A stretch of 64,000 nt of DNA from the NCBI RefSeq assembly GCF_007997225.1, contig NZ_VORM01000003.1:279455-343454 (forward strand), written 5' to 3'. This document shows positions 28,176 to 37,836 of this stretch, piece by piece; positions within the stretch are counted from its first letter, which is position 1; every line of letters begins with the position of its first letter. Below the pieces are notes generated by a model. The model made no database searches, was not told the origin of the DNA, and saw only the letters and a list, made by a program, of their open reading frames with translations. The stretch comes from Subsaximicrobium wynnwilliamsii (lineage in GTDB: Bacteria > Bacteroidota > Bacteroidia > Flavobacteriales > Flavobacteriaceae). A program made the translations under genes and the position numbers.

Positions 28176-28913
28176 TTATCGTGAAGTTCCTCCATCAATG
28201 GTCAAACAAATTCCAGAGACAAAACGTGCCTCATCAGATGCCAGATATAAATAACCATAGGCGATATCGATGGGTTGTGCAACGGTTTTTAAAGGAATAC
28301 TTCCCTTAATCGCCTCTAACTGTGCTTCTGGGATTTTATCGACCATATCGGTCATGGTGAAGCCGGGAGCTATGGCATTGGCGGTGATCCCATATTTACC
28401 CAGTTCCATGGTCCATGTTTTGGACATGGCAATGACACCCGCTTTGGTTGCCGCATAATTGGTTTGACCAAAATTGCCACGCAATCCTACATTGGAGGCC
28501 GCACTAACTATTCTTCCATAGTTGTTTGCCTTCATATAAGGTGCTACCGCTTGGGTACAGATAAACACTCCTTTGAGGTTGACCTCGATAACAGCGTCAA
28601 ATTCAGCTTCACTCATTTTTTCCAAGGTACGGTCACGAGTGATTCCTGCGTTATTGATTAGAATATCAATTTTGCCGTATTTGGAATTCACCTGTTCAAA
28701 AAGTTTTTCTACGGAAATTTTATCGGTAACCGACACCTTATGGAATTCTGCCTTTCCGCCGGATTCACTAATTTCATTGGCTACTTCTTCGCCTTTGGGA
28801 AGTACATCCATAATTATCACAGTTGCGCCTTCCTTCGCAAACAGTTCGGAAATTGCTTTTCCGATTCCCTGTGAACCTCCTGTAATGATTGCTATTTTAT
28901 CTTTTAATCTCAT
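28176..28913 (-). CDS. FabG-like SDR (3-oxoacyl-CoA/ACP reductase)
   Basis: 245 residues, classical SDR. TGGSQGIGKAI (about 11-21) is the NAD(P)-binding loop, NNAG lies near 88, and the catalytic Ser-Tyr-Lys includes YAATKAG (about 153-159). C-terminal LTIDGGTSR is typical. It interconverts 3-hydroxyacyl and 3-oxoacyl thioesters. Adjacent to the MaoC hydratase and the quinone-oxidoreductase-like gene on the same strand, with spacers of 12 and 32 bp. It is likely part of the beta-oxidation-like cluster rather than fatty acid synthesis, because no ACP or KAS gene is near. Confidence 0.9.
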   Translation of the reverse strand: MRLKDKIAIITGGSQGIGKAISELFAKEGATVIIMDVLPKGEEVANEISESGGKAEFHKVSVTDKISVEKLFEQVNSKYGKIDILINNAGITRDRTLEKMSEAEFDAVIEVNLKGVFICTQAVAPYMKANNYGRIVSAASNVGLRGNFGQTNYAATKAGVIAMSKTWTMELGKYGITANAIAPGFTMTDMVDKIPEAQLEAIKGSIPLKTVAQPIDIAYGYLYLASDEARFVSGICLTIDGGTSR

Positions 28914-28945
28914 GTCTTTTGTCTTTTAATAGTACCGATTGTTAT

Positions 28946-29923
28946 TTATGAAATTTGCACAACCATTTTCCCTTTCACCTTTCGATTCATCATTTCCTCC
29001 AAAGCCTCTTTTGTCTCTTCCAAGGGGACTATTTTATGAATGTGGGGTTTTAATTTGCCTTCCGCATGCCATTGCATTAGGGTCATGGTATTGGCCATAT
29101 TGTCCTTGGGATATTTCATTGCGAAACCACCCCAGAAAACGCCAACGATTGAAGCGCCTTTCAATAGAGGAAGGTTTAATGGAATTTTAGGTATATCTCC
29201 CGCTGCGAAGCCTACCACTAAAAATCGACCGTTCCATGCGATCCCTCTAAATGCCTGCTCGGAAAAATCGCCCCCTACTGGGTCATAAATTACATCTACA
29301 CCTTTTCCATTCGTCAATTCTTTTAAAGTGGATTTTAAATCTTGTTCGGTATAATTGATGAGTTCGTCCGCACCATACGCTTTACAGAGTTCGAGCTTTT
29401 CTTGAGTGGACGCTGCCGCAATGACTTTGGCTCCCATTAATTTTCCCAGTTCAACAGCGGCGAGGCCAACCCCTCCCGAGGCACCCATTACCAACAAGGT
29501 TTCTCCTTCCTCTAACTTTGCCCTATCTTTTAAGGCATAATAAGACGTACCATAGGCCATCATAAAAGAGGCCGCTACTGGGAAGTCCATTTGAGGTGGC
29601 TTCGGAAAACAAGCGTTTCTAGGTACAATCACTTCTTCTGCCAAACCTCCATGAGCCACAAAACCAAAAACTTCATCACCAACTTTTAAGTGTTTCACAT
29701 CTTCTCCAATTTCTTTGACGACACCTGCGATATCGCTTCCCGGAGTGAATGGCAGCTCCGGTTTAAATTGATACAATCCTTGAATGATCAACGTATCCGG
29801 AAAATTCAATCCGCAAGCTTTCACTTCGACTACTACTTCCTTTGGACCTGCATGCAAGGACCCTATATCCTCCAACTTCAAATTGGAGGGTGGACCGTAT
29901 GTTTTACATCGTATTGCTTTCAT
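28946..29923 (-). CDS. Quinone oxidoreductase-like MDR family protein
   Basis: 325 residues. Medium-chain dehydrogenase/reductase without the structural zinc lobe: a GroES-like N-terminal domain (to about 125), then a Rossmann fold with MGASGGVGLAAVELG (about 144-158). VYDPVGGDFSEQAFRGIAWNGRFLVVGFA is typical of the NADPH:quinone oxidoreductase family. It is an NADPH-dependent reductase, possibly of enoyl-CoA or quinone substrates. It is 32 bp before the FabG-like gene on the minus strand. The 230-bp spacer upstream holds two GCT-loop hairpins and a short heptad array. Confidence 0.88.
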   Translation of the reverse strand: MKAIRCKTYGPPSNLKLEDIGSLHAGPKEVVVEVKACGLNFPDTLIIQGLYQFKPELPFTPGSDIAGVVKEIGEDVKHLKVGDEVFGFVAHGGLAEEVIVPRNACFPKPPQMDFPVAASFMMAYGTSYYALKDRAKLEEGETLLVMGASGGVGLAAVELGKLMGAKVIAAASTQEKLELCKAYGADELINYTEQDLKSTLKELTNGKGVDVIYDPVGGDFSEQAFRGIAWNGRFLVVGFAAGDIPKIPLNLPLLKGASIVGVFWGGFAMKYPKDNMANTMTLMQWHAEGKLKPHIHKIVPLEETKEALEEMMNRKVKGKMVVQIS

Positions 29924-29955
29924 TTATTCATTTGATTTTAATTCTATTTTAGTTA

Positions 29956-30025
29956 GACTCCGCTGGAGTCGGATGCTGTTGGACGATATTCTCGTTTGCT
30001 ATAAATGTTTGATGCCGCTGGCATC
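29956..30025. repeat. Two similar mini-hairpins with GCT loops
   Basis: GACTCC-GCT-GGAGTC (29956-29970) and GATGCC-GCT-GGCATC (30011-30025) each make a 6-bp stem with the same three-base loop. They lie 40 bp apart in the spacer upstream of the quinone oxidoreductase-like gene. The stems differ while the loop is kept. Confidence 0.7.
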
Positions 30026-30125
30026 TGTAATTATCATACACTTCAAATTTTAAGATTTCATTATTTTTTTTCTGGAACAAATTTGTCATACGTCCTATGT
30101 CATTCCATCTTAAGTCCATTTTTCA

Positions 30126-30146
30126 CTTCTAGCCTCTAGCCTCTAG
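30126..30146. repeat. Heptad array (CCTCTAG), 3 units
   Basis: CTTCTAG, CCTCTAG and CCTCTAG follow each other exactly, eight bases after which the downstream part of the curA-like gene ends at 30155. It is another seven-base array in a spacer of this region. Confidence 0.7.
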
Positions 30147-30154
30147 AAAAAAAA

Positions 30155-31159
30155 TCAATCCTCAACCACTTTCAACACCAGTTTGCCCAGTTTTTCGCCA
30201 GAGAATAATCGGTTATAGGTTTCTGGGAAGTTCTCAATGCCTTCATAAACATCTTCACGGGTTTTCAACTTTTCTTCTGCCATCCATTTGCCCATTTGTT
30301 GTCCGGCTTCTCCATATCTGTCGGCCCAATCAAACACGACCATCCCTTGCATAGTTGCCCTATTGACCAATAAAGAAAGGTAATTAGATGGTCCTCTCAT
30401 ATTTTCCTTGTTATTATACTGGGAAATCGCCCCGCAAATAACCACTCTTGCGTGCATTCGTAATCTGCCTAAAGCGGCATCCAAAATCTCGCCTCCAACA
30501 TTATCAAAATAAACATCCAATCCTTTTGGGCATTCTTGCTTTAATCGCTGCTTTACATCTTCGTTTTTATAATCGATGCAAGCATCAAAGCCCAACTCAT
30601 CAACCACATATTTGCACTTATCAGCCCCGCCTGCTATGCCAATTACTTTACATCCCTTTATCTTGGCTATTTGTCCTACAATACTGCCCACGGCACCAGC
30701 TGCTCCAGAAACCACGACGATATCTCCTTCTTTGATTTTGCCGACTTCCAAAATTCCGAAATAAGCGGTCATTCCTGGCATTCCCAAGGTTCCAATATAG
30801 GTGGGAAGCGGCGCTAACTTCGGGTCTACTTTATAATAGCCTTTTCCATCGGTCGCCACATATTGTTGAACGCCTCCATGACCTGAAATGAAATCTCCTT
30901 CCTTAAACGTTGGGTGATTTTTCACTTTGATGACTTCGCCCACCGAACCTGCACGCATCACAGCACCAATTTCTACTGGCGCTATATACGATTTTCCTTC
31001 ATTCATCCAGCCTCGCATGGCTGGGTCAAGAGAGATATAATGATTCTTTATTAAAACTTGCCCTTCCTCTAATTCTGGAATAGGGTTCGTTTCTAAACTC
31101 CACGTAGACGCGTTTGCAGCGCCTACTGGTCTTTTTTTAAATATCTGTTGTTTGTTCAT
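30155..31159 (-). CDS. NADP-dependent oxidoreductase, CurA/prostaglandin-reductase-like
   Basis: 334 residues. An MDR-family protein with the leader KRPVGAANASTWSLE (about 10-24), the cofactor loop VVSGAAGAVGSIVGQIAKIKG (about 146-166) and YFDNVGGEILDAAL near 220. These fit the NADP-dependent leukotriene B4 12-hydroxydehydrogenase/CurA group, which reduces the C=C bond of alpha,beta-unsaturated ketones or aldehydes. In this cluster it could reduce an unsaturated intermediate. It is 27 bp downstream of the SDR at 31187 on the minus strand. Confidence 0.9.
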   Translation of the reverse strand: MNKQQIFKKRPVGAANASTWSLETNPIPELEEGQVLIKNHYISLDPAMRGWMNEGKSYIAPVEIGAVMRAGSVGEVIKVKNHPTFKEGDFISGHGGVQQYVATDGKGYYKVDPKLAPLPTYIGTLGMPGMTAYFGILEVGKIKEGDIVVVSGAAGAVGSIVGQIAKIKGCKVIGIAGGADKCKYVVDELGFDACIDYKNEDVKQRLKQECPKGLDVYFDNVGGEILDAALGRLRMHARVVICGAISQYNNKENMRGPSNYLSLLVNRATMQGMVVFDWADRYGEAGQQMGKWMAEEKLKTREDVYEGIENFPETYNRLFSGEKLGKLVLKVVED

Positions 31160-31186
31160 TTTATTCTATTTAATTAATTTTTGCAT

Positions 31187-31942
31187 TTATAATGAAGTTC
31201 CTCCATCTAGAGTTATTGTTTGCCCAGTGATGAATTTTGAATTTTCAGAAGCCAACCAGCAGATAGCTTCTGCAATTTCCTCTGCCTCCCCGAATCTGCC
31301 CATAGGTATAAAGCGTTTTAACTTATCACCCATATCGGGACTTACGGACAGTAATTGTTCCAACAATGCCGAATGGGTGAACCCAGGGCACACTGCATTG
31401 ATGCGAATATTTTTTCGACCGTATTCCAAGGCGGCTGATTTCGTCATTCCCACGACTGCAAATTTACTTGCTGAATAGGAAAGGTTATTTCCCGAAGCTT
31501 TTAATCCTGCTAATGAAGCCACATTCACAATGTTGCCATATCCTTGTTTCCGCATCTGTCCTAGCGCAAGTTTCATGCAATAGAATACGCCGGTTTGGTT
31601 GACCGCAATAACATTATGCCAGTCGTCAAGGGAATGTTCTGCTGTTTTTGCTTGTTGTTTTCCTCCTATTCCGGCGTTGTTTACCATGACATCAAGACTT
31701 CCATGGTTTTTGATTACAGTTTTAATTAATTCTTCGACCTCTTCGAACTGTGTCACATCGGTTTCCATTGCCGAGGCTTTTCCTCCGTCATTTCGGATGT
31801 CGTTTGCCACTTTTTCCGCATGTTCCAAATTGATATCAGAGACCACTACAATGGCTTTATGCTTTCCAAATAATTTTGCCGCGGCTTTTCCTATGCCACT
31901 GCCAGCTCCAGTAATGACCACTACTTTATCTTTTAAATTCAT
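31187..31942 (-). CDS. Classical SDR oxidoreductase
   Basis: 251 residues. TGAGSGIGKAA (about 11-21) binds the cofactor, NNAGIGGKQ lies near 90, and YSASKFAVVGMTK (about 155-167) carries the catalytic Tyr and Lys. The C-terminus is ITLDGGTSL. The acidic residue after the second strand (VVVSDINLEHA) favours NAD(H). Substrate is probably a 3-hydroxyacyl-CoA or secondary alcohol made in the same cluster. It is 19 bp from the DUF1330 gene upstream. Confidence 0.9.
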   Translation of the reverse strand: MNLKDKVVVITGAGSGIGKAAAKLFGKHKAIVVVSDINLEHAEKVANDIRNDGGKASAMETDVTQFEEVEELIKTVIKNHGSLDVMVNNAGIGGKQQAKTAEHSLDDWHNVIAVNQTGVFYCMKLALGQMRKQGYGNIVNVASLAGLKASGNNLSYSASKFAVVGMTKSAALEYGRKNIRINAVCPGFTHSALLEQLLSVSPDMGDKLKRFIPMGRFGEAEEIAEAICWLASENSKFITGQTITLDGGTSL

Positions 31943-31961
31943 TTTTCTGTTTTTGGTTGAT

Positions 31962-32360
31962 TTAAATGTTTTTATTCGGTGTACAATGAATTAATCGCGA
32001 ATCCGCTAATGCTTGTTCCCTCAAATGGGAAGGATATCCTTCGGCCATTATCATGCTCATGAAATCAGAAACGGAATTGTACTTTACAATAAGCACATCA
32101 TCCCATAAGGTATGCGCTTCAGGACCTATCAACATATGCTTGGGCGAACCGTAAAACACTATTTCCGCATTCGCTTTAAGAAAAAACGGCGTCGCTTGTC
32201 GCATATATTCTTTGTAGGATTCTTTTCCTGTCATTCCCGTTTCAGAAACAAGCACTTTATATTTTACTATATTGAGCATGACCACAGGTTTTCCCGATGC
32301 GCTATTTACAAAGTCGGATACTTGATCGGGATTCATGTTCAAATAGTATTGCTCATCCAT
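31962..32360 (-). CDS. DUF1330-family small protein
   Basis: 132 residues. A dimeric alpha/beta-barrel type fold is expected for DUF1330; the segments PVVMLNIVKYK (about 24-34), EIVFYGSPKHMLIGPE (about 60-75) and VLIVKYNSVSDFMSMI are consistent. No catalytic role is established for the family. The gene lies between the SDR and the APH-like kinase, only 2 bp from the latter, so it is likely translated together with the kinase and acyl-CoA dehydrogenase and may belong to the same reaction. Confidence 0.75.
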   Translation of the reverse strand: MDEQYYLNMNPDQVSDFVNSASGKPVVMLNIVKYKVLVSETGMTGKESYKEYMRQATPFFLKANAEIVFYGSPKHMLIGPEAHTLWDDVLIVKYNSVSDFMSMIMAEGYPSHLREQALADSRLIHCTPNKNI

Positions 32361-32362
32361 AG

Positions 32363-33442
32363 TTAGTACAAATTATCTATTTGATTTTTCTGAATGGCCT
32401 GCCATGCGGTATTGCAGCATAAAGCGGACGCCTTGTTCAAATTCGCAAACTTGGGGTCGCTGGTATGGCCATGTTTGTAGCGATAATAAATCTGTTGGGC
32501 AATTACTGCAATCTTAAAGAGTCCGTAAGCATAGTAGAAGGTCAGATTATCGATATTTCTACCACTTTTTAAAGCATAGAGCTGTACGATTTCTGTTCGT
32601 GAGGGATTGCCTTTCATAACCGTTGAGGAGGGAAGTCCCTGTTTCATAAACTCGGGGTCATTGGCTGTTGTCCAATACCCCAATGAAGTTCCCAAATCCA
32701 TCATAGGGTCTCCAAGCGTGCACATTTCCCAATCTAAAATAGCTGAAATGGTCTTCCAACTATCATCTTTAAAAACCACATTATCATATTTAAAATCGTT
32801 GTGAATAAGGGTATGGTCATATTTTTTGGGTTGATTTTCACTCATCCAGGTCATTACCTTTTGCGCTGACGGGACCTCATCGGTTGCGGCCGCCAGATAT
32901 TGCTTGCCCCAATTACTCACTTGACGTTCCACGTAGCCTTCAGGTTTTCCAAACTCTGAAAGTCCTGCGGCCTTATAATCGATGTTGTGAAACTCAACAA
33001 AAGCATCGATCCAGGTATCGGAAATGGTTTTAAATTCGTCGGGGGAAACCTGTTTCTCATGCGCAGATTTAGCCGTTAAAATCTCTCCATTGACCTTCTC
33101 CATAATATAAAACGGAGCGCCTATAATTTTGGGGTCCTCATTAAAGACAAAGACTTTAGGACTCTTATCATAAACAGGATTTAAATGTTGCAACACCTTA
33201 AATTCACGTCCCATATCATGACCGCGTTTTGGCGCTGAAAAAGGTGGCCTCCGCAGGACAAATTCCTTATTTTCTATTTGAAGCAGGTAGGTTAGGTTGG
33301 AGTACCCATTGGTAAATTGTTTGACCGATAATTCCGTATTCTCATGTGTTATTAGGGAATGTTCCAGCAAAAACGCTTTGAGCTTGGCCTCATTGAGCTC
33401 CTCCCCTTCCCGAACCGATTTTAAGTTTTTTTCGTTAGACAT
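32363..33442 (-). CDS. APH-family phosphotransferase (ACAD10/11 kinase-domain type)
   Basis: 359 residues with an aminoglycoside-phosphotransferase-like kinase fold. The catalytic loop is [13 protein letters not shown] (about 217-229) and the metal-binding motif is [17 protein letters not shown] (about 239-255). The N-terminal [12 protein letters not shown] is the nucleotide loop. This type corresponds to the N-terminal kinase domain of vertebrate ACAD10/ACAD11 and to LvaA of the levulinate pathway, which phosphorylate 4-hydroxyacyl-CoAs. Its start overlaps the end of the next upstream gene, an ACAD11-like dehydrogenase, by 8 bp, which strongly suggests the same two-part activity. Confidence 0.88.
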   Translation of the reverse strand: MSNEKNLKSVREGEELNEAKLKAFLLEHSLITHENTELSVKQFTNGYSNLTYLLQIENKEFVLRRPPFSAPKRGHDMGREFKVLQHLNPVYDKSPKVFVFNEDPKIIGAPFYIMEKVNGEILTAKSAHEKQVSPDEFKTISDTWIDAFVEFHNIDYKAAGLSEFGKPEGYVERQVSNWGKQYLAAATDEVPSAQKVMTWMSENQPKKYDHTLIHNDFKYDNVVFKDDSWKTISAILDWEMCTLGDPMMDLGTSLGYWTTANDPEFMKQGLPSSTVMKGNPSRTEIVQLYALKSGRNIDNLTFYYAYGLFKIAVIAQQIYYRYKHGHTSDPKFANLNKASALCCNTAWQAIQKNQIDNLY

Positions 33443-34661
33443 CCGAACTCTTTACATACTTGTTGATTGTACTTTTTCCCAGTTGGCTCATATGCACTTC
33501 ATCCGGACCATCGGCCAAGCGTAGCGATCGTGCCGCGGCAAAGAAATGTGCCAAAGGGGTATCGCTTCCAACGCCTTTTCCACCTAAAATCTGAATGGCC
33601 CTATCAATAACCCTCAAAGCCATTTGAGGCGTAACGATTTTTATCATGGCAATTAAATCTTTTGCCTCTTTGTTGCCTAGTTTATCCATTTTATCGGCAG
33701 CCGATAAGACCAACAAACGGGTCTGTTCTATTTCGCAGGCAGAAAGGGCGATATCTTGTCGTACACTGCTATAAGTGTCCAAAGTTCTACCGAAGGGCTT
33801 TCTTTGCACTGTACGTTCCGACATTATTTCCAATGAACGTTGCGCCATTCCGATTAAGCGCATGCAATGATGAATGCGGCCTGGACCTAAACGACCTTGT
33901 GCGATTTCAAAACCTCTTCCTTCGCCCAACAGTAAATTAGTTTTTGGTACACGCACATTTTCCAAAGTGATTTCGGCATGACCTTCCGGAGAATCGGTAT
34001 AGCCAAATACGCTCAATGCTCTTTCAATCTTAAGGCCAGGCGTATCCATGGGCACCAAAATCATACTTTGCTGTACATGACGTGGTGCATCAAAATCGGT
34101 TTTACCCATCACGATGGCAATTTTACAATTGGGGTCCATCGCTCCAGAAGACCACCATTTTCGACCGTTGATGACATAGTCATTTCCATCGGCGATAATA
34201 GAGGTTTCGATATTGGTAGCATCGGAAGAAGCAACTTCGGGCTCTGTCATTAAAAAGGCCGAACGAATGTCTCCATTCATTAAAGGTTTCAACCATTTTT
34301 CTTGTTGTTCTGGAGTTCCATATTTTGCAAGCACCTCCATATTTCCCGTATCAGGAGCGCTACAATTGAAGATTTCAGAGCACCAAATGATACGCCCCAT
34401 AATTTCTGCCAAAGGGGCATATTCCAAATTCGAAAACCCTGGACTCAAATCTCCGTATGAAGCGGGAAGGAAAACATTCCAAAGTCCGGCATCTTTAGCC
34501 TTTTGTTTTAAGGCTTCCAATCCAGGCCAGCGTTTCCATGCGTTATCTGGATTTTTATGGAATAACTCCACCTCCTTTTCAATAGGAAGGACATTAGTTT
34601 CCATGAAATCCTTCAATTTTTGTTGAAGTGCTATTGATTTTTCGCTGTAGTCAAAATTCAT
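33435..34661 (-). CDS. Acyl-CoA dehydrogenase, ACAD10/11-like
   Basis: 408 residues. FAD-dependent acyl-CoA dehydrogenase fold: N-terminal helices, the beta domain with [17 protein letters not shown] (about 136-152) and [12 protein letters not shown], and the C-terminal helical domain ending [16 protein letters not shown]. The [11 protein letters not shown] ending is typical of the ACAD10/11 group. Its 3' end overlaps the APH-like kinase gene by 8 bp, mirroring the fused kinase-dehydrogenase of vertebrates. The likely role is handling of a phosphorylated 4-hydroxyacyl-CoA or its elimination product; this is inference from the family. Confidence 0.9.
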   Translation of the reverse strand: MNFDYSEKSIALQQKLKDFMETNVLPIEKEVELFHKNPDNAWKRWPGLEALKQKAKDAGLWNVFLPASYGDLSPGFSNLEYAPLAEIMGRIIWCSEIFNCSAPDTGNMEVLAKYGTPEQQEKWLKPLMNGDIRSAFLMTEPEVASSDATNIETSIIADGNDYVINGRKWWSSGAMDPNCKIAIVMGKTDFDAPRHVQQSMILVPMDTPGLKIERALSVFGYTDSPEGHAEITLENVRVPKTNLLLGEGRGFEIAQGRLGPGRIHHCMRLIGMAQRSLEIMSERTVQRKPFGRTLDTYSSVRQDIALSACEIEQTRLLVLSAADKMDKLGNKEAKDLIAMIKIVTPQMALRVIDRAIQILGGKGVGSDTPLAHFFAAARSLRLADGPDEVHMSQLGKSTINKYVKSSDV

Positions 34662-34838
34662 AATTCTCTTTTATTGTTGTCCGATTAAACTGTTATAGAC
34701 AGTGATTTTGTTAGCAGCACCAAACTTTTAGGTAAATTTTGAAATATAAAAACTTGCTTCAAATCTAATATACATTTTAAGTTTTTAAGTTAAAAATGAA
34801 AATCGGATGGACTTAATCATCAAATGTTTACGAATCAA

Positions 34839-34882
34839 GTCTTATGTCTTATGTCTTGCAGCGCAGCGGTCTTAAGTCTTTG
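34839..34882. repeat. Degenerate heptad array (GTCTTAT type)
   Basis: AGTCTTA, TGTCTTA and TGTCTTG follow in exact seven-base phase, then after a short interruption GGTCTTA and AGTCTTT. It lies in the 244-bp spacer between the SDR gene ending at 34906 and the ACAD gene starting at 34661. Confidence 0.7.
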
Positions 34883-34905
34883 TCGGACACTATTGACTTT
34901 TTTTA

Positions 34906-35682
34906 TTAACCTGAAATTAGATATCCTCCATCCGCAGTATAGACACCGCCTGTCATATAGGAGCCCGCATCAGACGCCAACAACATGACGATTCCTGCCA
35001 TTTCATCGGGTTCCGCAACTCTTTTTAAAGGAACGATACTCGTATATTGTTCGACCAGTTTTTCATCCGACCACAGACTTTCGCTGAATTTTGTCTTAAT
35101 CAACCCCGGGCAGACCACGTTGGAACGGATGCCGTATCGACCCCACTCCTTGGCCTGGTTCTTTGTAAGCATAATCACCGCAGATTTCGTCATACTGTAA
35201 AGTCCCAATCGAAATCCAGGATGAATGCCTTCTACTGATGCAATATTGATAATGCTTCCGCTGCCGTTTGCCTTCATATGTGGTTGTGCCAAATTGGAAA
35301 GTATCCAAGGCGCCTTAACGTTCACATTCATGATTTTATCAAACACATCTTCATCTGCCGATTCCAACGGGCCGTAGAACGGATTTATGGCAGCGTTATT
35401 GACCAGGATGTCTATTCGCCCGTAGGCTTCCATCGTTTTGGCTATGAGTTGCTCCCTTTGAGTGGCGTCCCCAATATGGCATTCAATTCCTATGGCTTCC
35501 ATACCTGCTTCTTTCAACTCCTTCGCTACCGCATCTACAGCGGCTTGTTTTCTACTACTAATAACTACTTTGGCTCCGTTTTCAGCAAGACCTTTAGCTA
35601 TGGAGAGGCCGATTCCCTTACTTGAACCGGTAACAATTGCCACTTTTCCCGTTAGGTTAAATTTTGATTTTATACTACTCAT
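34906..35682 (-). CDS. Classical SDR oxidoreductase
   Basis: 258 residues. TGSSKGIGLSIAKGL (about 18-32) is the nucleotide loop, NNAAINPFYG lies near 96, and YSMTKSAVIMLTK (about 163-175) holds the catalytic Tyr and Lys. SSRK after the second beta strand suggests NADP(H). The C-terminus is YTADGGYLISG. It resembles SDRs adjacent to ACAD10/11-like genes that act on hydroxyacyl-CoA or related alcohols. Third SDR of the cluster. Spacers of 168 and 244 bp on either side hold heptad arrays. Confidence 0.9.
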   Translation of the reverse strand: MSSIKSKFNLTGKVAIVTGSSKGIGLSIAKGLAENGAKVVISSRKQAAVDAVAKELKEAGMEAIGIECHIGDATQREQLIAKTMEAYGRIDILVNNAAINPFYGPLESADEDVFDKIMNVNVKAPWILSNLAQPHMKANGSGSIINIASVEGIHPGFRLGLYSMTKSAVIMLTKNQAKEWGRYGIRSNVVCPGLIKTKFSESLWSDEKLVEQYTSIVPLKRVAEPDEMAGIVMLLASDAGSYMTGGVYTADGGYLISG

Positions 35683-35801
35683 ATTTTTTTTACTATTTAC
35701 TTTTTATTAAGCTTTTGGCTTTTTAATCTATTCTTACCTACTACAATAATTATAACTTTCGTTTCCTAAGTTCTGGCCTCCGCCCAAAATAACATCAGAA
35801 T

Positions 35802-35850
35802 CTCATGACTCATAGCTCAAGGCTCACAGCTCAAGACTCATAGCTCTAAT
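35802..35850. repeat. Heptad array (CTCATAG), 7 units
   Basis: Units CTCATGA, CTCATAG, CTCAAGG, CTCACAG, CTCAAGA, CTCATAG and CTCTAAT follow without loss of phase and end at the base before the TAG stop (plus strand CTA, 35851) of the acyl-CoA dehydrogenase gene. Confidence 0.85.
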
Positions 35851-37662
35851 CTAAGCAAACACCTGCTTCTCCGTATTAAGCGTTAACGACTGTTTGTCCA
35901 TCAATACTTCAGCGAGCCCGGTTGTTTTTGGAAGTTCATATTTAAAATAAAATTGCATGGCGTGGATTTTGTTTTCGTAGAATTCAGCATTAAAACTAGC
36001 GTCACCAGAGATCATTGCTTTTTGTGCTTCGCGACCAATATCCAACCATTGCCATGCAACGACAATCGTGCTGAAAAATTCCATAAAGGGCGTAGCGTCT
36101 GCCAAGAACCTTTGGTAATCGCCCTCTTTCGCATAACCCATAAGAGATTTTAGCACTTTTTGAGTCAATTCCAATTTGCTCCCCAATTTTTCTGCCAATG
36201 GTCTCAAGGTTTCGTATGCCATACTTTCTTCGATGGAATTCATGATTTCTTCAGAAAGTAATTGCAGTGCTTTCCCGTTTTCCATAGTGACTTTCCTGCC
36301 CAATAAATCCTGGGATTGTATGCCTGTAGTCCCTTCATAAATAGCCGAAATTCGGATATCTCTTAAATACTGCTGTAAAATATAATCGGAACAGAAGCCA
36401 TAACCACCTAAAACCTGCACGCCATTATTAATAGAAGTGATGCCCATTTCTGAAGGGTAAGTCTTAACGACCGGCGTTAAAATTTCTAACAACAACTTGT
36501 ATTTCTCCCTGCTTTCTGCATCTGGAAGCGATTGCGAAAGATCCTGATAACGGGAAGTCAAAAATACAAGACTTAAAGCCCCCTCAGTAATCACTTTTTG
36601 CAAGAGCAGCATTCTACGAACATCGGGGTGATTGATGATCATTGTCTGTTCTTGGGAGGCATCTTTTTTTCCTGTTTTTTGAAGCTCTCTACCTTGTGGT
36701 CTTTCTTTGGCGTAGTTTAAAGAGGCATGATATGCCCCTGTAGCAATTGCCGCAGCACCCCGTCCAACGGCAATTCGAGCGCCGTTCATCATGAGGAACA
36801 TATATTTTAGGCCTTTATTGGGTTCTCCAACCAACCAACCGCTGCAGTCTTCCTTATCCCCAAAAAATAGATGTGTGGTACAATAACCTTTCTGACCCAT
36901 TTTTTGAAAATCACCAACCGTGGTGACGTTGTTATCTTCCAAATTACCATGGTCATCAAGTCGGTTTTTCGGCACCACGAATAGTGAAATTCCCTTTGTT
37001 CCTGCAGGTGCTCCTTTGATACGCGCCAAAACCAGATGTACGATATTTTCGGCTCCTTTATAATCTCCACCAGAGATGAATATTTTTTGTCCGCTTATTT
37101 TATAGGAATCTCCATTAGGAAAGGCAGTAGTCACAATATCCGAAAGCGAGCTACCTGCCTGAGGCTCCGTAAGGCACATGGTACCACCCCATTCTCCGGC
37201 CATCATTTTTGGCACATAGGTATCCTTCAAAGATTGATTCCCAAAATGCTCGATCAATTCTGCTGCACCTACAGTTAGGCCAATATAACCTGGTAAATGG
37301 TTATTGGCCGCTTCCTGAATAAAGGCAGAGGCGTTTACGACCATCGAAGGCATTTGCATTCCACCAGCTTCATAGGAAAATGAACCAGATAGAAACCCCA
37401 TTTCGCCACCTGCTTTCATGTATTTAGTTACTTGTGGATGTACTATGATTTCTCCATCCTTAAAGTGGGCGGGGTTTTCATCCATCTCTTTATAATAAGG
37501 ATACATTTCTTTATCTGAAAAATCTTTTACGGAGTCGAGCATCATATTAATAGACTCCTCATCGTATTCCGAGAAGCGTTCTTGTTGCAGTACGCCCTTT
37601 AGATCGTGTACGTTGAACAACAAAAATTTAAGGGTCTCCATTTCAATATAGGTATTGGCCAT
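35851..37662 (-). CDS. Acyl-CoA dehydrogenase, large FadE-like form
   Basis: 603 residues, the long four-domain acyl-CoA dehydrogenase type with an extra C-terminal domain. MCLTEPQAGSSLSDIVTTA (about 167-185) and KISGQKIFISGGD are the beta-domain FAD/substrate segments; GYGFCSDY and AIYEGTTGIQSQDLLGRK (about 423-450) are the catalytic-base region, with Glu in YEGT. It oxidises acyl-CoA to trans-2-enoyl-CoA in beta-oxidation. It is the first gene of the catabolic cluster in transcription order, after the broken Crp/Fnr regulator. Confidence 0.93.
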   Translation of the reverse strand: MANTYIEMETLKFLLFNVHDLKGVLQQERFSEYDEESINMMLDSVKDFSDKEMYPYYKEMDENPAHFKDGEIIVHPQVTKYMKAGGEMGFLSGSFSYEAGGMQMPSMVVNASAFIQEAANNHLPGYIGLTVGAAELIEHFGNQSLKDTYVPKMMAGEWGGTMCLTEPQAGSSLSDIVTTAFPNGDSYKISGQKIFISGGDYKGAENIVHLVLARIKGAPAGTKGISLFVVPKNRLDDHGNLEDNNVTTVGDFQKMGQKGYCTTHLFFGDKEDCSGWLVGEPNKGLKYMFLMMNGARIAVGRGAAAIATGAYHASLNYAKERPQGRELQKTGKKDASQEQTMIINHPDVRRMLLLQKVITEGALSLVFLTSRYQDLSQSLPDAESREKYKLLLEILTPVVKTYPSEMGITSINNGVQVLGGYGFCSDYILQQYLRDIRISAIYEGTTGIQSQDLLGRKVTMENGKALQLLSEEIMNSIEESMAYETLRPLAEKLGSKLELTQKVLKSLMGYAKEGDYQRFLADATPFMEFFSTIVVAWQWLDIGREAQKAMISGDASFNAEFYENKIHAMQFYFKYELPKTTGLAEVLMDKQSLTLNTEKQVFA

Positions 37663-37836
37663 AACAAGTTATTTTAAAGATTATTGAGGTTCAAGTTAGG
37701 ATTTATTCCTAGGAATCTCATTAAACCAGTTTAATAAAATTGAAATGGCAATCCCTGATGCCCTCATTGCAGGTCACTGCAGAAAGCTATTTACTTGTGC
37801 GCAGGCCTTCAGTTTAGGATACTAAGCATAAAAAAA

